From the NCBI RefSeq assembly GCF_020085105.1, contig NC_058063.1:6234501-6298500 (forward strand): a stretch of 64,000 nucleotides of DNA. Reading direction: 5' to 3'. Positions within the stretch are counted from its first letter, which is position 1; each line of letters starts with the position of its first letter. The notes below the pieces were generated by a model. It searched no databases. It saw only the letters and a list, made by a program, of their open reading frames with translations, and was not told the DNA's origin. Made by a program: the position numbers and the translations under genes. Of the stretch, positions 1-11,103 are shown piece after piece. This stretch comes from Siniperca chuatsi. Taxonomy: Eukaryota; Chordata; Actinopteri; Centrarchiformes; Sinipercidae.

Positions 1-190
1 ACTCTACACAACGGTTATTAAATTAGACTCTGCCTATAGTGGCTTGAGACCACGAAATCTTCAAGCTTACCTTGCATGCATGAATTCCAATTGTCTTTAT
101 GTTCTGGAGCTTTCCAGAAATGCAGCTCCAAGACATCTAACAACTTTCAGTGCTGCAGACAAGGACATACTGTTTAGGTTCAAAACCCAG
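1..190 (-). pseudogene. Relic of a receptor intron 3 / TM-exon flank
   Basis: The first 50 bases resemble the stretch just upstream (in minus-strand sense) of the transmembrane exon in the complete copies, where a 'ttaga ctc' and 'gagacctg'-type string recurs (compare 2461-2500, 19686-19700 and 23970-24010). No exon is visible. It is probably the edge of a further array copy lying to the left of the window or the decayed remains of one. The call rests on short similarity only. Confidence 0.3.
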
Positions 191-1027
191 ATCTACAGAT
201 GGGCAGTCAAGGAAAAATAAAGCTGTGTGTAAATCAAGATTTTTATTTGAAATGTGTATCTCTGATTAAGATCCATCATGTTGCTGCAAACAACTTGCAC
301 AGCAAAGACTGAGTACACATGACAGCAGAGACGGATGTGACCTGCTCCTGTTGTAGCTTTGCTGTGGTCTGTCATGTCTTAAAAGCGTGCAGCCTGAAGC
401 CGTCCTATGAGGCTGAGCAAATGTCACACTGCTTCAGGCATCTTTTCACAAGTTTGAAAGACACTGATGCACCGTGTGGAGGTGAACTGGTGGTGTGAGT
501 CTGAGGTGTTAAGGTGTTGCCTGTGATTTACCTCCACATGCATGCTCACTGATCTTTACCAATACAATATAGCATATATTGTAAATTCACATTAAAAATG
601 TCTTCCTGAAGTAATTTCAGTTCGGTGGGAACATGAAGACCTTTGTTGTGTGTGGTTATGATGCAGAGAGCTGAAGGCCGAGCTTCCTGTAGTTGAGATC
701 TCAGTCATGATACAGATACAGATATCTCACTGAGATCAATAGTGCTATTTGTTACTGCAGTGCAACTATGTGCAGGTAAGGGTCATATGTATTTGTTTTT
801 ACAAATGCAACAATGAATAATTTTTTAAATACGTTTCATTTTTAATTCAGACATTTAGCATACCTTCACACACACACACACGATATGATATTACAGTTAA
901 CGTATTCAGTTTCCACATTGATTCATTTTGTTTTTCAGATGATTCTGTTGAAATGGTTCTTATTGTGTCAACTTGACAGAAGACAGTACACAATTGTTCA
1001 TTGCTTGATTTCACATTTTATTTCGCC
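191..1027. other. Intergenic DNA with the array's distal 3' repeat
   Basis: No gene is supported here. Positions about 350-780 hold a sequence that recurs 3' of other copies (about 4640-5000, 10560-10930, 17640-18010, 41570-41830 and 60110-60370), with shared strings such as 'catcttttcac' and 'gatacagatac'. A short CA run lies at about 868-882. This belongs to the duplicated unit rather than to an independent element. Confidence 0.5.
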
Positions 1028-1215
1028 TCACCTCATGATTCTCACATCAGCTGTGCTCTGCCCACATTGTGCTCTCTCTTCCTGTCAAACAAGTGATGTG
1101 AAACTCACTCTCTCCTCCACTGCTGCAGACCTCCATCTAACTCACTATAAACCCTCAGTCATCAATGTCCTTATTTCAACTCCTCCATCAAACGAAAGAG
1201 AAAATGTACTCTAAT
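1028..1215 (+). promoter_or_regulatory. Conserved 3' module, copy 1 (RUNX/ETS/TATA-like)
   Basis: First of nine copies of a conserved intergenic module. It keeps the ETS-like TTCCTGT (about 1079-1085) and a plus-strand TATAAA at 1146-1151, but the RUNX-like ACCACA seen in other copies is degraded here to CCCACA. It lies 3' of gene A, separated from that gene's poly(A) signal by an insertion of about 450 bases not present in the B and D units. The regulatory role is inferred from conservation and motifs only. Confidence 0.45.
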
Positions 1216-1700
1216 TATCTCAAATGTTTCCAATTTTGCATGAATACATAGCATTTATTGCAATATTACCTTTTTTTAAACCTCACATAGGTGATCTTAA
1301 TTCCTCCTACCCATCACTTATAAACAAAAATCACACTGGCAGATTATTATGATAAAGCATCAGTTTTGCTTTCTTCCTGAGTCCATCTGCTGACAGAGGG
1401 ATAACCGAATGATCAATAGTTAGCGTGATGTCAGACTCAGGCTCAGCTCCTCGCCCTGATTTCCATCAAAAACTGCGCTACTTGTCACGTTTACTTTCAA
1501 AAGTTTAAACACTCCACGGAAGCTGTCACTGAAAAGTCTGTTCTTGTCACAGCATACTGTTTACCGATAACATTCAACCTTCTATATCTTCCCATTGGGA
1601 AAACAAAGATTTCTTGGTATCAATCTTTGGAAACATGAAGGCCTTGTTGTTGATTCATTAAACACCAATGATATTCTCTTGCTCTCTATCTAAGACAAAT
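1216..1700 (-). pseudogene. Insert with a relic of a receptor 3' end
   Basis: Relative to the B and D units this stretch is extra. Positions about 1235-1410 resemble the 3' UTR and tail-exon end of array copies: a 'tttatt' poly(A)-type string, 'atgataaagcatcagtt' and 'tcctgagtc', matching 25930-26000 near gene G. No open exon remains. The remainder (about 1410-1690) matches nothing I recognise. It is probably a fragment of a lost copy carried in by unequal exchange. Confidence 0.4.
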
Positions 1701-1794
1701 TGAAGACAAACAAAACAAGTAAGAAAGAGACTTTGGCTGGAGAGTAGAATTAAAATTGTAGCAGAGATAGCACAGTTTGCATGAATACAGAATC

Positions 1795-1800
1795 TTTATT
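1795..1800 (-). terminator. Poly(A) signal of gene A
   Basis: AATAAA on the minus strand, about 110 bases past the tail-exon stop. The same signal in the same context recurs at B, D, F, H and K, which supports use. Confidence 0.65.
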
Positions 1801-1909
1801 ACAAAATGAGAATTTTTTCGACAATGATGGTAAGTCCTCCTTTAGTAGCAGTTCAATATGATAACGCATCAGTTCCACTCTGAGCTGCTGTTCCAGATGT
1901 TTCCTGAGT

Positions 1910-3335
1910 CTATCTGGTGGCAGCATACACAACATTTGACTCCAGCTGCTTCTCTGATGCAGGCCTTCTGCTGCTTTTTGCTTTTGGGTGGAAACTCAGC
2001 GCTGCATAGTTCAGGGCATCAGAGACCAGGTTCTGCAAATAAAACTATATATAGTCACTCATCTCACATGGCTGAGTTTGTGAGAAAACATAAAATCATT
2101 AAATGACAAATGACTTGAACCAGACAACGTATAAAAATAGACTTTGATCAATCTTAATCTCAGGTTACCTCACTGTGTGGTGGATTCTGTCCCTCTTTAG
2201 GAGCTAAATGACAGAAACAGTATCTGGTCAGTTAATTGTTCAAAAAATATTGCAGTTAATGCTTTTTGACAAACAGGAAGTTCTGCATTTGCAAACGTTT
2301 GTATTTGTAACTTTAATACAAACATGTAAGTACCTGTATGAAGCTTCCTGATTTTGACAAGCAGACCGATGATGACTATAATGAAGAAAATAATCAGAGC
2401 ACCCAGGATCACACTCGTCAGATTTGTTATTCCATCAAACGTTTCTACGAGAAAGATCATTAAGTTAGACTCCGTTTTCCCTTTAGAGACTTGAGACCTG
2501 GGTAAAATTTAAATGGACCAAACTGAATTTTGCACAATGAATGAAATCTTTAGGAGAATGTTGCTTTCACATTTGCTGTCCACGTCATCATGTGGCTCAT
2601 CGCTGCCTTTTAATGAAATTTTGATAGCTTTGTTATTCCAAATGAAATTCAACTTTTGTAAAGTATTCTACCTCCTGTGGGTTGAGATAAGTCCTTATTT
2701 TGACAGTAACTGAAAAGGGCAAATATGTGTTTCTTTCCAATCAAAATACAGTCAAGACTTTAAACAATCTTACCTTGAACCTTTAGATATGTCGCACTGA
2801 CAATGACTGAGTTTCCATCTGAGTTAAATCCACAGAAATACAGTCCAGAGTCAGATAAATCCACTTGTTTGATCTTGAGAAAGAGGGTAGTGGTGTTGGA
2901 TGTCATATTAAATTTGCCATTTTGATATCCATCACAGAATGAAGCATTGGCATCAGAGCTGACCATAGAGGAGATGCAGCTGACGTTGGGTCTGTTGGAC
3001 AGTCTGAACCAGAGGATGTGAGAAGGTGAACTGGTAAAGTTGGAACACATCAGTGTGACTTCTTCACCAGACTGGACCTCCACAGTGTGAAACTCAGAAA
3101 CTGAGACGGAGATCCAACCTGAAACAAACAACGTGAAATATATTCCCTAAACTTGTAATTCCACAGGAACCAAACAATGCATGTAAATGATGTTATCAAT
3201 GAATAGTCTACAAATTTCAGCTCTGGCAGATTACTGTACTGAAGGAAAGCTAGTGATTAAAGTATTGAGCAGAAATCGGTAGGTGTACTTACTGAAGGTA
3301 CAGAGTAAAGCTGTTATCAAGGTAAAGTTCATCAT
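1910..3335 (-). CDS. Gene A: single V-set ITIM receptor, 232 aa, 6 exons
   Basis: Type I membrane receptor with one V-set immunoglobulin domain. Exons, in order of transcription: 3293-3335, 2774-3118, 2565-2606, 2334-2444, 2169-2203, 1910-2032. The signal peptide begins [14 protein letters not shown]. The V domain has canonical Cys39, Trp51 and Cys110 plus an extra pair, Cys62 and Cys76, likely a second disulfide, and at least five N-glycosylation sequons. The 14-residue stalk is acidic with one Cys. The TM segment (about residues 152-172) has no charged residue. The tail carries an ITIM, LNYAAL, with Tyr201; Tyr228 sits in VVYAAT, which is not a canonical ITIM. There is no J-like motif and no second Ig domain. 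The stalk exon uses a GC donor rather than GT. The family is recognised as a teleost V-set inhibitory-type receptor, comparable in layout to NITR, DICP or CD300-like proteins; ligand and exact family name are unknown. Confidence 0.85.
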
Positions 3336-3339
3336 TGTG

Positions 3340-3470
3340 CGTACAGTATGACTGCACCACTGCAATGTTTGTAACTGAACTGTGCTCCAGTAAGAGTGGT
3401 CTCAACGTAAAGAGGCGGAGAGTTTTTTCGTTCATCCAGCTGCTCAGACTGACAATATAAAAGCTTTCAG
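3340..3470 (-). promoter_or_regulatory. Conserved upstream block of gene A
   Basis: The roughly 130 bases 5' of the start codon are kept in A, C and D and, more loosely, in G-L. The block includes a GC-rich CCGCCTC-type site on the minus strand (about 3412-3419; the core recurs in G-L) and an AT-rich site with CTTTTATA (about 3455-3462). This is a likely proximal promoter. The transcription start cannot be fixed from sequence alone. Confidence 0.4.
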
Positions 3471-3479
3471 GAAAATAGT

Positions 3480-4994
3480 TGCAAGTTAATAGCTCCAAGG
3501 AGAATGGATATTATTATCTTTGAGAACACTTTAGATCATCTAGATACTGTTTTAGCAGTTGTTTAGAAGTCTACAAAATATGCATCAGTCTATAGAAGTC
3601 TATACAGTATAAGGCAGTGTAGTCTTTGATGTTCTTTGCTTTCTTCAGCTGTTTTTATGCTATATCAGGATACCTCATACAGTAGTGTGTTATTACACAC
3701 ATATCCAGCAGACATTTTAACTGAACGCTTATGCATTCATTGGAGTAGCTGTTGACACATCACTCCATAGAGGTTTAACCCGACTGTGTGTATTATGTTG
3801 AGCCGTAGATATATATATATCATGTCTAGTTACCACAGGCAAAGTCAGAAGCTGTGGTTATATTGTCATACAATTTGTGGTTGTTTTTTGTTTTTTTCAG
3901 TCTACTTAACCCCTGGTTAGCCAAGTTTTATGAGTGAGAGATGCATAACTGATAACGTAGCATGACACAGTCTATTGTGACCTACAGTTTTATATACCTC
4001 GATCAAGAGTTGTGACGAAACCAGAAGGAACTATGTTTTTTTACGAGTCCTAAAATTAAACACACAGTTATTTGTTCATCCATGTGATTTGATGTCATGC
4101 TCCAGCAAATCTCTAAAAATATATCAAAGCCAGTAAATTTCAAATTAAAATCTTATTCTTATTTAACGAGGAACAATATTTATATCTATTGTTAACCTGA
4201 ACCTTAAAAATGATATGACATTGTGCTGTACTGTAGTAACTTCAGTCATAGTATTGGAAAACATTTTTGATCATATTCGAATTGTAATTCCCACAGTTTA
4301 CCTAAGAATGCCTTTGAAAATCTGCATTTCGTTTGGTATTTTATAAACTGCTACAAATGATCTAAATAAGGATAAATTAAATGAACTTGTGCAGTGATGC
4401 TAATTCAGTTCAATTCAATTTTAATTATATAGCGCCAATTCATAACAAATGTTATTGCAAACCTGCTACAGTAGCTCAAAAAAGTGCACATTGGCATGAT
4501 GTTTGCTTGACTATAATATACACTCAGTAGAAGTTGATTAAATGATTGTATCAATAATAGCAGTTTAAATCTTACCTGGCCAATGATAGTTATAGGATTA
4601 ATGTTTGCAAGGCTTAGTAGGTTCAAATGCATCTCACAGTGGAGATGGATGGAACTTCACCTGCTGTGGTTTTGCTGTGATCTGTAATGTCTAAAAAATG
4701 TGCAGCCTTTAGCAGAGCAAATGCTTCAATATGAGACTGTGCGAGTGTCACCTTGCAGCGGGCATCTTTTCACAAGAAAGCAGTGATGTGAGTTTGTGCG
4801 AGTATTGAGTCTGTGATGAGGGAAGCAGTGACACAGTTTGAGACAGATTTACCACTAACAAGATGTTCAACAATCACATTTCTACAAATACAAAAATATC
4901 TTCACTTTATAAAGTCATTTTATTCTTGAACATGAACAGCCTTTGTTGTGTGTGGTTATGATGCAGAGAGCTTCTCCTGGTTGAGACCTTATTA
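3480..4994. other. Intergenic spacer between A and B units
   Basis: No gene is seen. The spacer is repeated with small differences at 9230-10930 and 16300-18005, so it is part of the tandem unit. A short piece of the LINE 3' end ('atatagcgccaattcata' type) sits near 4405-4440 and recurs at 10315 and 17395. The distal 3' repeat occupies about 4640-5000. Confidence 0.6.
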
Positions 4995-5008
4995 ATGATA
5001 CAGATATT

Positions 5009-5246
5009 TAATTCAATTTTATTTATATAGCGCCAATTCATAACAGAAGTTATCTCATTGCACATTTCCTATAGAGCAGGTCTAGACCGTACTCTTTATG
5101 ATATTATTTTTACAGCGACCCAACAAATCCCACCATGAGCAACCACTTGGCGACAGTGGCAAGGAAAAACTTCCATTTAACAGGCAGAAATTTCAGGCAG
5201 AACCAGACTCAATGGAGGGCGGCCATCTGCTGCTGCCGTGTTAGGT

Positions 5247-5320
<74 letters not shown>

Positions 5321-5377
5321 AGAGAAAGAGCTTTTGAAAGGGAGAGAGAGAGAGGTTTAGAGAGAGAGAGAGGTTTT

Positions 5378-5440
<63 letters not shown>

Positions 5441-5972
5441 GGGTGGGGAGAGGAGGGGGGGCACAATGCAAATACCTCCTAGAATTTTAAAATAGTAATA
5501 CTGTAATGGTAGTGGTAATATTAATATTAATAAGTTCATAATAACAGGAATGACAGTAATAGGAATAATAATGACAATAATAGTAACAGAGCCAATAACA
5601 ACAACTGTAGTAGCAGTTGTTGAGCAGGAAACAGGGACAGCAGGTGGCCCACAATCACAGATCCAGACTCTGCAGCTCTGGAGGTAGAAATACCTGCTGA
5701 AAGCGACAGAAGGAGAGAGGAGAGAAACGTGAAAGCAGAAAACTATGGGAGAGGGAAGATGTCGAGTAACATGAAGTAATGGGATAAAAATGCATACAAA
5801 CGGAGAGAGAGAGAAGAGAGGAAAGAGGTGCATCATGGGAAGTCTCCCGGCAGTCTAGGCCTATAGCAGCATAACTAAGGGATGGTTCAGGACTCACCCA
5901 AGCCAGCCCTGACTATAAACTTTATCAAAGAGGAAAGTCTTAAGCTTACTCTTAAATGTGGAGATGGTGTGG
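5009..5972 (-). mobile_element. L2-like LINE 3' end (5'-truncated)
   Basis: The sequence from 'atatagcgccaattcata' at the left to 'aagcttactcttaaatgtgg' at the right is the 3' part of a teleost L2/CR1-group LINE in reverse orientation. The right end corresponds to the last codons of the reverse-transcriptase ORF (compare the plus-strand copy at 29212-29890, which encodes FKSRLKTFLFDKAYS). The rest is 3' UTR containing a GA microsatellite. It is a dead 5'-truncated copy shared by the A/B, C/D and D/E spacers, so it inserted before those duplications. Confidence 0.75.
5250..5440. repeat. GA/CT microsatellite inside the LINE 3' UTR
   Basis: About 190 bases of nearly uninterrupted GA repeats with a few 'ggttt' and 'gaaag' breaks. 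It is the expanded simple repeat normally found in this LINE's 3' UTR; a shorter version is at 18255-18390. Open frames through it are artefacts. Confidence 0.9.
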
Positions 5973-5974
5973 AG

Positions 5975-6285
5975 ATATAGATACCTCACTGATACAGACA
6001 GTGCTGTTTGTCACCACAGTGAGAAGATAGGCAACAATAGGCAGATGGGGGTAAAATGGGCAAATTCTGAACTAAAAATGTATTTTTCCTTCAGAGATTT
6101 ACCGTGTCATTACACACACTTACTTTGACATCACAATTAAAATATCCAGTTGCTATATTGATGGACTGTGCGCTTTTCAAAGGCTTTTCTACAAATGTAG
6201 AGACGCTGATCATTTTGTCTTCCTGACAGAAAAAAGTCAGCCAGTATTCATTGCTTCATTTCAGACTTTATTCTCACAGAGCTTG
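5975..6285. other. Intergenic spacer, A/B unit
   Basis: Spacer shared almost base for base with 13985-14295. No gene seen. Confidence 0.5.
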
Positions 6286-6287
6286 GA

Positions 6288-6470
6288 GTTAACAGGCCTC
6301 ATGATTTTCACCACGTGCTCAGACCACACTGTCTCTTCCTGTTAAAATGGGATGTGTACCTCGCTCACTCCTCCACTGCTGCAGACCTCCATCTAACTCT
6401 CACTATAAGAGACTCTGAACAGTCATCAATGTCCTTACTGTCTCCTCTTCCATCAAACACCAAACATACT
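6288..6470 (+). promoter_or_regulatory. Conserved 3' module, copy 2
   Basis: RUNX-like ACCACA (6323-6328), ETS-like TTCCTGT (6336-6342), an E-box CACGTG just before, and plus-strand TATAAG (6404-6409). It lies about 115 bases beyond the poly(A) signal of copy B. A splice-donor-like 'acaagtaagaa' follows near 6505. Confidence 0.5.
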
Positions 6471-6584
6471 CTTTTGCTGTCAGATGAAGATCTAAAACAC
6501 CAACACAAGTAAGAAAGAGACTTTGGCTGGAAAGTAGAATTAAAATTGTAGCAGAGATAGCACAATTTGCATGAATACAGAATC

Positions 6585-6590
6585 TTTATT
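6585..6590 (-). terminator. Poly(A) signal of copy B
   Basis: Minus-strand AATAAA in the same context as in genes A and D, about 55 bases past the B stop codon. Confidence 0.6.
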
Positions 6591-6642
6591 ACAAAATGAG
6601 AATTTTTAAGACAATGATTGTAAGTCCTCCTTTAGTAGCAGT

Positions 6643-7795
6643 TCAACATGATAACGCATCAGTTCCACTCTGAGCTGCTGTTCCAGATGTTTCCTGAGTC
6701 TTTCTGGTGGCAGCATACACAACATTTGGCTCCAGCTGCTTCTCTGATGCAGGCCTTCTGCTGCTTTTTGCTTTTGGGTGGAAACTCAGCGCTGCATAGT
6801 TCAGGGTATCAGAGACCAGGTTCTGCAAATAAAACTATATATAGTCACTCATCTCACATGGCTGAGTTTGTGAGAAAACATAAAATCATTAAATGACAAA
6901 TGACTTGAACCAGACAACGTATAAAAATAGACTTTGATCAATCTTAATCTCAGGTTACCTCACTGTGTGGTGGATTCTGTCTCTCTTTATGAGCTAAATG
7001 ACAGAAACAGTATCTGGTCAGTTAATTGTTCAAAAAATATTGCTGCTAATGCTTTTTGACAAACAGGAAGTTCTGCATTTGCAATCGTTTGTATTTGTAA
7101 CTTTAATACAAACATGTAAGTACCTGTATGAAGCTTACTGATTTTGACAAGCAGACCGATGACGATTATAACGAAGAAAATAATCAGAGCACCCAGGATC
7201 ACACTCGTCAGATTTGTTATTCCATCAAACGTTTCTACGAGAAAGATCATTAAGTTAGACTCCGTTTTTCCTTTAGAGACTTGAAACCTGGGTAAAATTT
7301 AAATGGACCAAAGTGAATTTTGCACAATGAAAGAAATCTTTAGGAGAATCTTACTTTCACACTTGCTGTCCACGTCATCATGTGGCTCATCGCTGCCTTT
7401 TAATGAAATTTTGATAGCTTTGTTATTCCAAATTAAATTAAACTTTTGTAAAGTTTTCTACCTCCTGTGGGTTGAGATCAGTCCTTATTTCAACAGTGAC
7501 TGAAAAGGGCACATATGTGTTTCTTTCCAGTCAAAATACAGTCAAGACTTTAAACAATCTTACCTTGAACCTTTAGATATGTCGCACTGACAATGACTGA
7601 GTTTCCAGCTGAGTAAAATCCACAGAAATACAGTCCAGAGTCAGTTAAATCCACTTGTTTGATCTTGAGAAAGAGGGTAGTGGTGTTGGATGTCATATTA
7701 AATTTGCCATTTTGATATCCATCACAGAATGAAACATTGGCATGAGAGCTGGACATAGAGGAGATGCAGCTGATGTTGGGTCTGTTGGCCAGTCT
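6643..7795 (-). pseudogene. Copy B: receptor 3' half (half V exon to tail)
   Basis: Exons in transcription order: the 3' part of the V exon (7564-7795, starting at the residues after the conserved Trp-Phe-Arg), stalk 7355-7396 with a normal GT donor, TM 7124-7234, linker 6959-6993, tail 6643-6822. The signal exon and the first third of the V exon are missing: at 7795/7796 the V exon runs straight into intron 5 of copy C. The tail keeps the ITIM LNYAAL. Its usual TAG stop after YAATR has become AAG, so the tail runs 19 residues further to a TGA. Its stalk, TM, linker and tail exons are open and could serve as 3' exons for copy C. Confidence 0.8.
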
Positions 7796-7896
7796 ATGGC
7801 TGAGTTTGTGAGAAAACATAAAATCATTAAATGACAAATGACTTGAACCAGACAACGTATAAAAATAGACTTTGATCAATCTTGATCTCAGGTTAC

Positions 7897-9063
7897 CTCA
7901 CTGTGTGGTGGATTCTGTCCCTCTTTATGAGCTAAATGACAGAAACAGTATCTGGTCAGTTAATTGTTCAAAAAATATTGCTGCTAATGCTTTTTGGCAA
8001 ACAGGAAGTTCTGCATTTGCAAACGTTTGTATTTGTAACTTAAATACAAACATGTAAATACCTGTATGAAGTTTCCTGATTTTGACAAGAGGACAGATGG
8101 CGATTATAACGAAGAAAATAATCAGAGCACCCAGGATCACACTTGCTAGCTTTGTTATTCCAACAAACGTTTCTACGAGAAAGATCATTAAGTTAGACTC
8201 CGTTTTCCCTTTAGAGACTTGAGACCTGGGTAAAATTTAAATGGACCAAAGTGAATTTTGCACAATGAATGAAATCTTTAGGAGAATGTTGCTTTCACAC
8301 TTGCTGTCGACGTCATCATGTGGCTCATCGCTGCCTTTTAAAGAAATTTTGATAGCTTTGTTATTCCAAATGAAATTCAACTTTTGTAAAGTATTCTACC
8401 TCCTGTGGGTTGAGATCAGTCCTTATTTCAACAGTGACTGAAAAGGGCACATATGTGTTTCTTTCCAATCAAAATACAGTCAAGACTTTAAACAATCTTA
8501 CCTTGAACCTTTAGATATGTCGCACTGACAATGACTGAGTTTCCATCTGAGTTAAATCCACAGAAATACAGTCCAGAGTCAGTTAAATCCACTTGTTTGA
8601 TCTTGAGAAAGAGGGTAGTGGTGTTGGATGTCATATTAAATTTGCCATTTTGATATCCATCACAGAATGAAGCATTGGCATGAGAGCTGGGCATAGAGGA
8701 GATGCAGCTGACGTTGGGTCTGTTGGCCAGTCTGAACCAGAGGATGTGAGAGGTAAACTTGGTAAAGTTGGAACACATCAGTGTGACTTATTCACCAGAC
8801 TGGACCTCCACAGTGTGAAACTCAGAAACTGAGACGGAGATCCAACCTGAAACAAACAACGTGAAATGTATTCCCTGAACTTGTAATTCAACAGGAACCA
8901 AACAATGCATGTAAATGATGTTATCAATGAATAGTCTGCAAATTTCAGCTCTGGCAGATTACTGTTCTAGAGGAAAGCTAGCGATTATTGGATTGAGCAG
9001 AAATTGGTAGGTGTACTTACTGAAGGTACAGAGTAAAGCTGTTATCAAGGTAAAGTCCATCAT
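7897..9063 (-). pseudogene. Copy C: receptor 5' part lacking its tail exon
   Basis: Exons in order: signal 9021-9063 (MMDFTLITALLCTF), V 8502-8846, stalk 8293-8334 with a GC donor, TM 8062-8172 with a GTATTT donor, linker 7897-7931. The tail exon is missing because the DNA 3' of the linker is fused to the V exon of copy B. The V domain has the usual four cysteines, but codon GAA before VTLMC is TAA (8788-8790), an in-frame stop near the start of the V domain. Linker phase (0) matches the tail exon of B, so a C-to-B spliced mRNA would be frame-compatible but for that stop. Confidence 0.8.
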
Positions 9064-9229
9064 TGTGCATACAGTATGACTGCACCACTGCAATGTTTGT
9101 AACTGAACTGTGCTCCAGTAAGAGTGGTCTCAACGTAAAGAGGCGGAGTGTTCTTTTGTTCATCCAGCTGCTCAGACTGACAAAACAAAAGCTTTCAGGA
9201 AAATAGTTGCAAGTTAATAGCTCCAAGGA

Positions 9230-10934
9230 GAAAGGACATTATTATCTTTGATAACACTTTAGATCATCTAGATACTGTTTTAGCAGTTGTTTAGAAGTCT
9301 ACAAAATATGCATCAGTCTGTATTTGTCTATACAGTATAAGACAGTGTAGTATTTCATGTTCTTTGCTTTCATCAACTGTTTTTATGCTATATCAGGATA
9401 CCTCATACAGTAGTGTGTTATTACACACATATCCAGCAGACATTTTAACTGAACGCTTATGCATTCATTGGAGTAGCTGTTGACACATCACTCCATAGAG
9501 TCTGTATTATGTTGAGCCGTAGATATGTAAGTGATAAAACACAACACAGTGTCCTGATATTTTACTAACAATATGGTTGAGGTTGTCTTCTGATCACGAT
9601 ATTTTCCACATCAGGACCCTTCAGAGTGTCTTATCATGCATATATACACATATCATGTCCAGTTACCACAGGCAAAATCAGAAGCTGTGGTTATATTGTC
9701 ATACAATTTGTGGTTGTTTTTTGTTTTTTGCAGTCTACTTAACCCCTGGTTAGCCAAGTTTCATGAGTGAGAGATGCATAACTGGTAATGTAGCATGACA
9801 CAGACTATTGTGACCTACAGTTTTATATACCTCGATCAAGAGTTGTGACGAAACCAGAAGTAACTATGGTTTTTACGAGTCCTATTATAAAACTTTAAGA
9901 GACTCCTGCTCACTGTTCATAAATTTGTGTTTTTTGTGTTCATGTTATGAGAAGTTTGCAATTCAACACAAAGTTATTTGTTCATCCATGTGATTTGATC
10001 TCATGCTCCAGCAAATCTCTAAAAAATATATCAAAGCCAGTAAATTTCAAATTAAAATCTTATTCTTATTTAACGAGGAAAAATATTTCTATCTTTTGTT
10101 AACCTGAACCTTAAAAATTATATGACATTGTGCTGTACTGTAGTAACTTCAGTCGTAGTATTGGAAAACATTTTTGAATATATTTTAATTGTAATTCCCA
10201 GAGTTTTCCTAAGAATGCCTTTGAAAATGTGCATTTCGTTTGGTATTTTATAAACTGCTACAAATGATCTAAATAAGGATAAATTAAATGAACTTGTGCA
10301 GTGATGCTAATTCAATTCAATTCCATTTTAATTATATAGCGCCAATTCATAACTAAAGTTATTGCAAACCTGCTACAGTAGCTCAAAAAAGTGCACATTG
10401 GCATGATGTTTGCTTGACTATAATATACACTCAGTAGAAGTTGATTAAATGATTGTATCAATAATAGCAATTTAAATCTTACCTGGCCAATGATAGTTAT
10501 TGGATTAATGTTTGCAAGGCTTAGTAGGTTCAAATGCATCTCACAGTGGCGATGGATGGGACCTTCACCTGCTGTGGTTTTGCTGTGATCTGTAATGTCT
10601 TAAAAATGTGCAGCCTTTAGCAGAGTAAATGCTTTGATATGAGACTGTGCGAGTGTCACCTTGCAGCGGGCATCTTTTCACAAGAAAGCAGTGATGTGAG
10701 TTTGTGTGATTATTCAGTCTGTAAGTGTGACCCGTGATGAGGTGAGCTCTGACACAGTTAGAGATTGAGTTTCCACTAACAAGATGCTCAACAATCACAT
10801 TTCTACAAATACAAATACAAAAATATCTTCACTTTATAAAGTCATTTTATTCTTGAACATGAAGGCCTTTGTTGTGTGTGGTCATGATGCAGAGAGCTTC
10901 TCCTGGTTGAGACCTTATTAATGATACAGATATC
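9230..10934. other. Intergenic spacer between C and D units
   Basis: Second copy of the spacer at 3480-4994, with small insertions (for example about 9530-9650). No gene is seen. Confidence 0.6.
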
Positions 10935-11103
10935 CAATTCAATTCAATTTTATTTATATAGCGCCAGTTCATAACAGAAGTTATCTCATTGTACATTTCC
11001 TATAGAGCAGGTCTAGACCGTACTCTATAATATTATTTATAGAGACCCAACAATTCCACCATGAGCAAGCAATTGGCAACAGTGGCAAGGAAAAACGTCT
11101 TTT

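Noticed and set aside
3455-3462. TATAAAAG upstream of gene A as a plus-strand promoter
   Set aside because: It is in the wrong orientation for gene A and no plus-strand exon follows; in half 2 copies the site is ATAAAAG. It was kept only as part of a conserved upstream block.
5209-5471. Minus-strand open frames of Ser-Leu repeats
   Set aside because: They are translations of the GA/CT microsatellite in the LINE 3' UTR and have no coding support.
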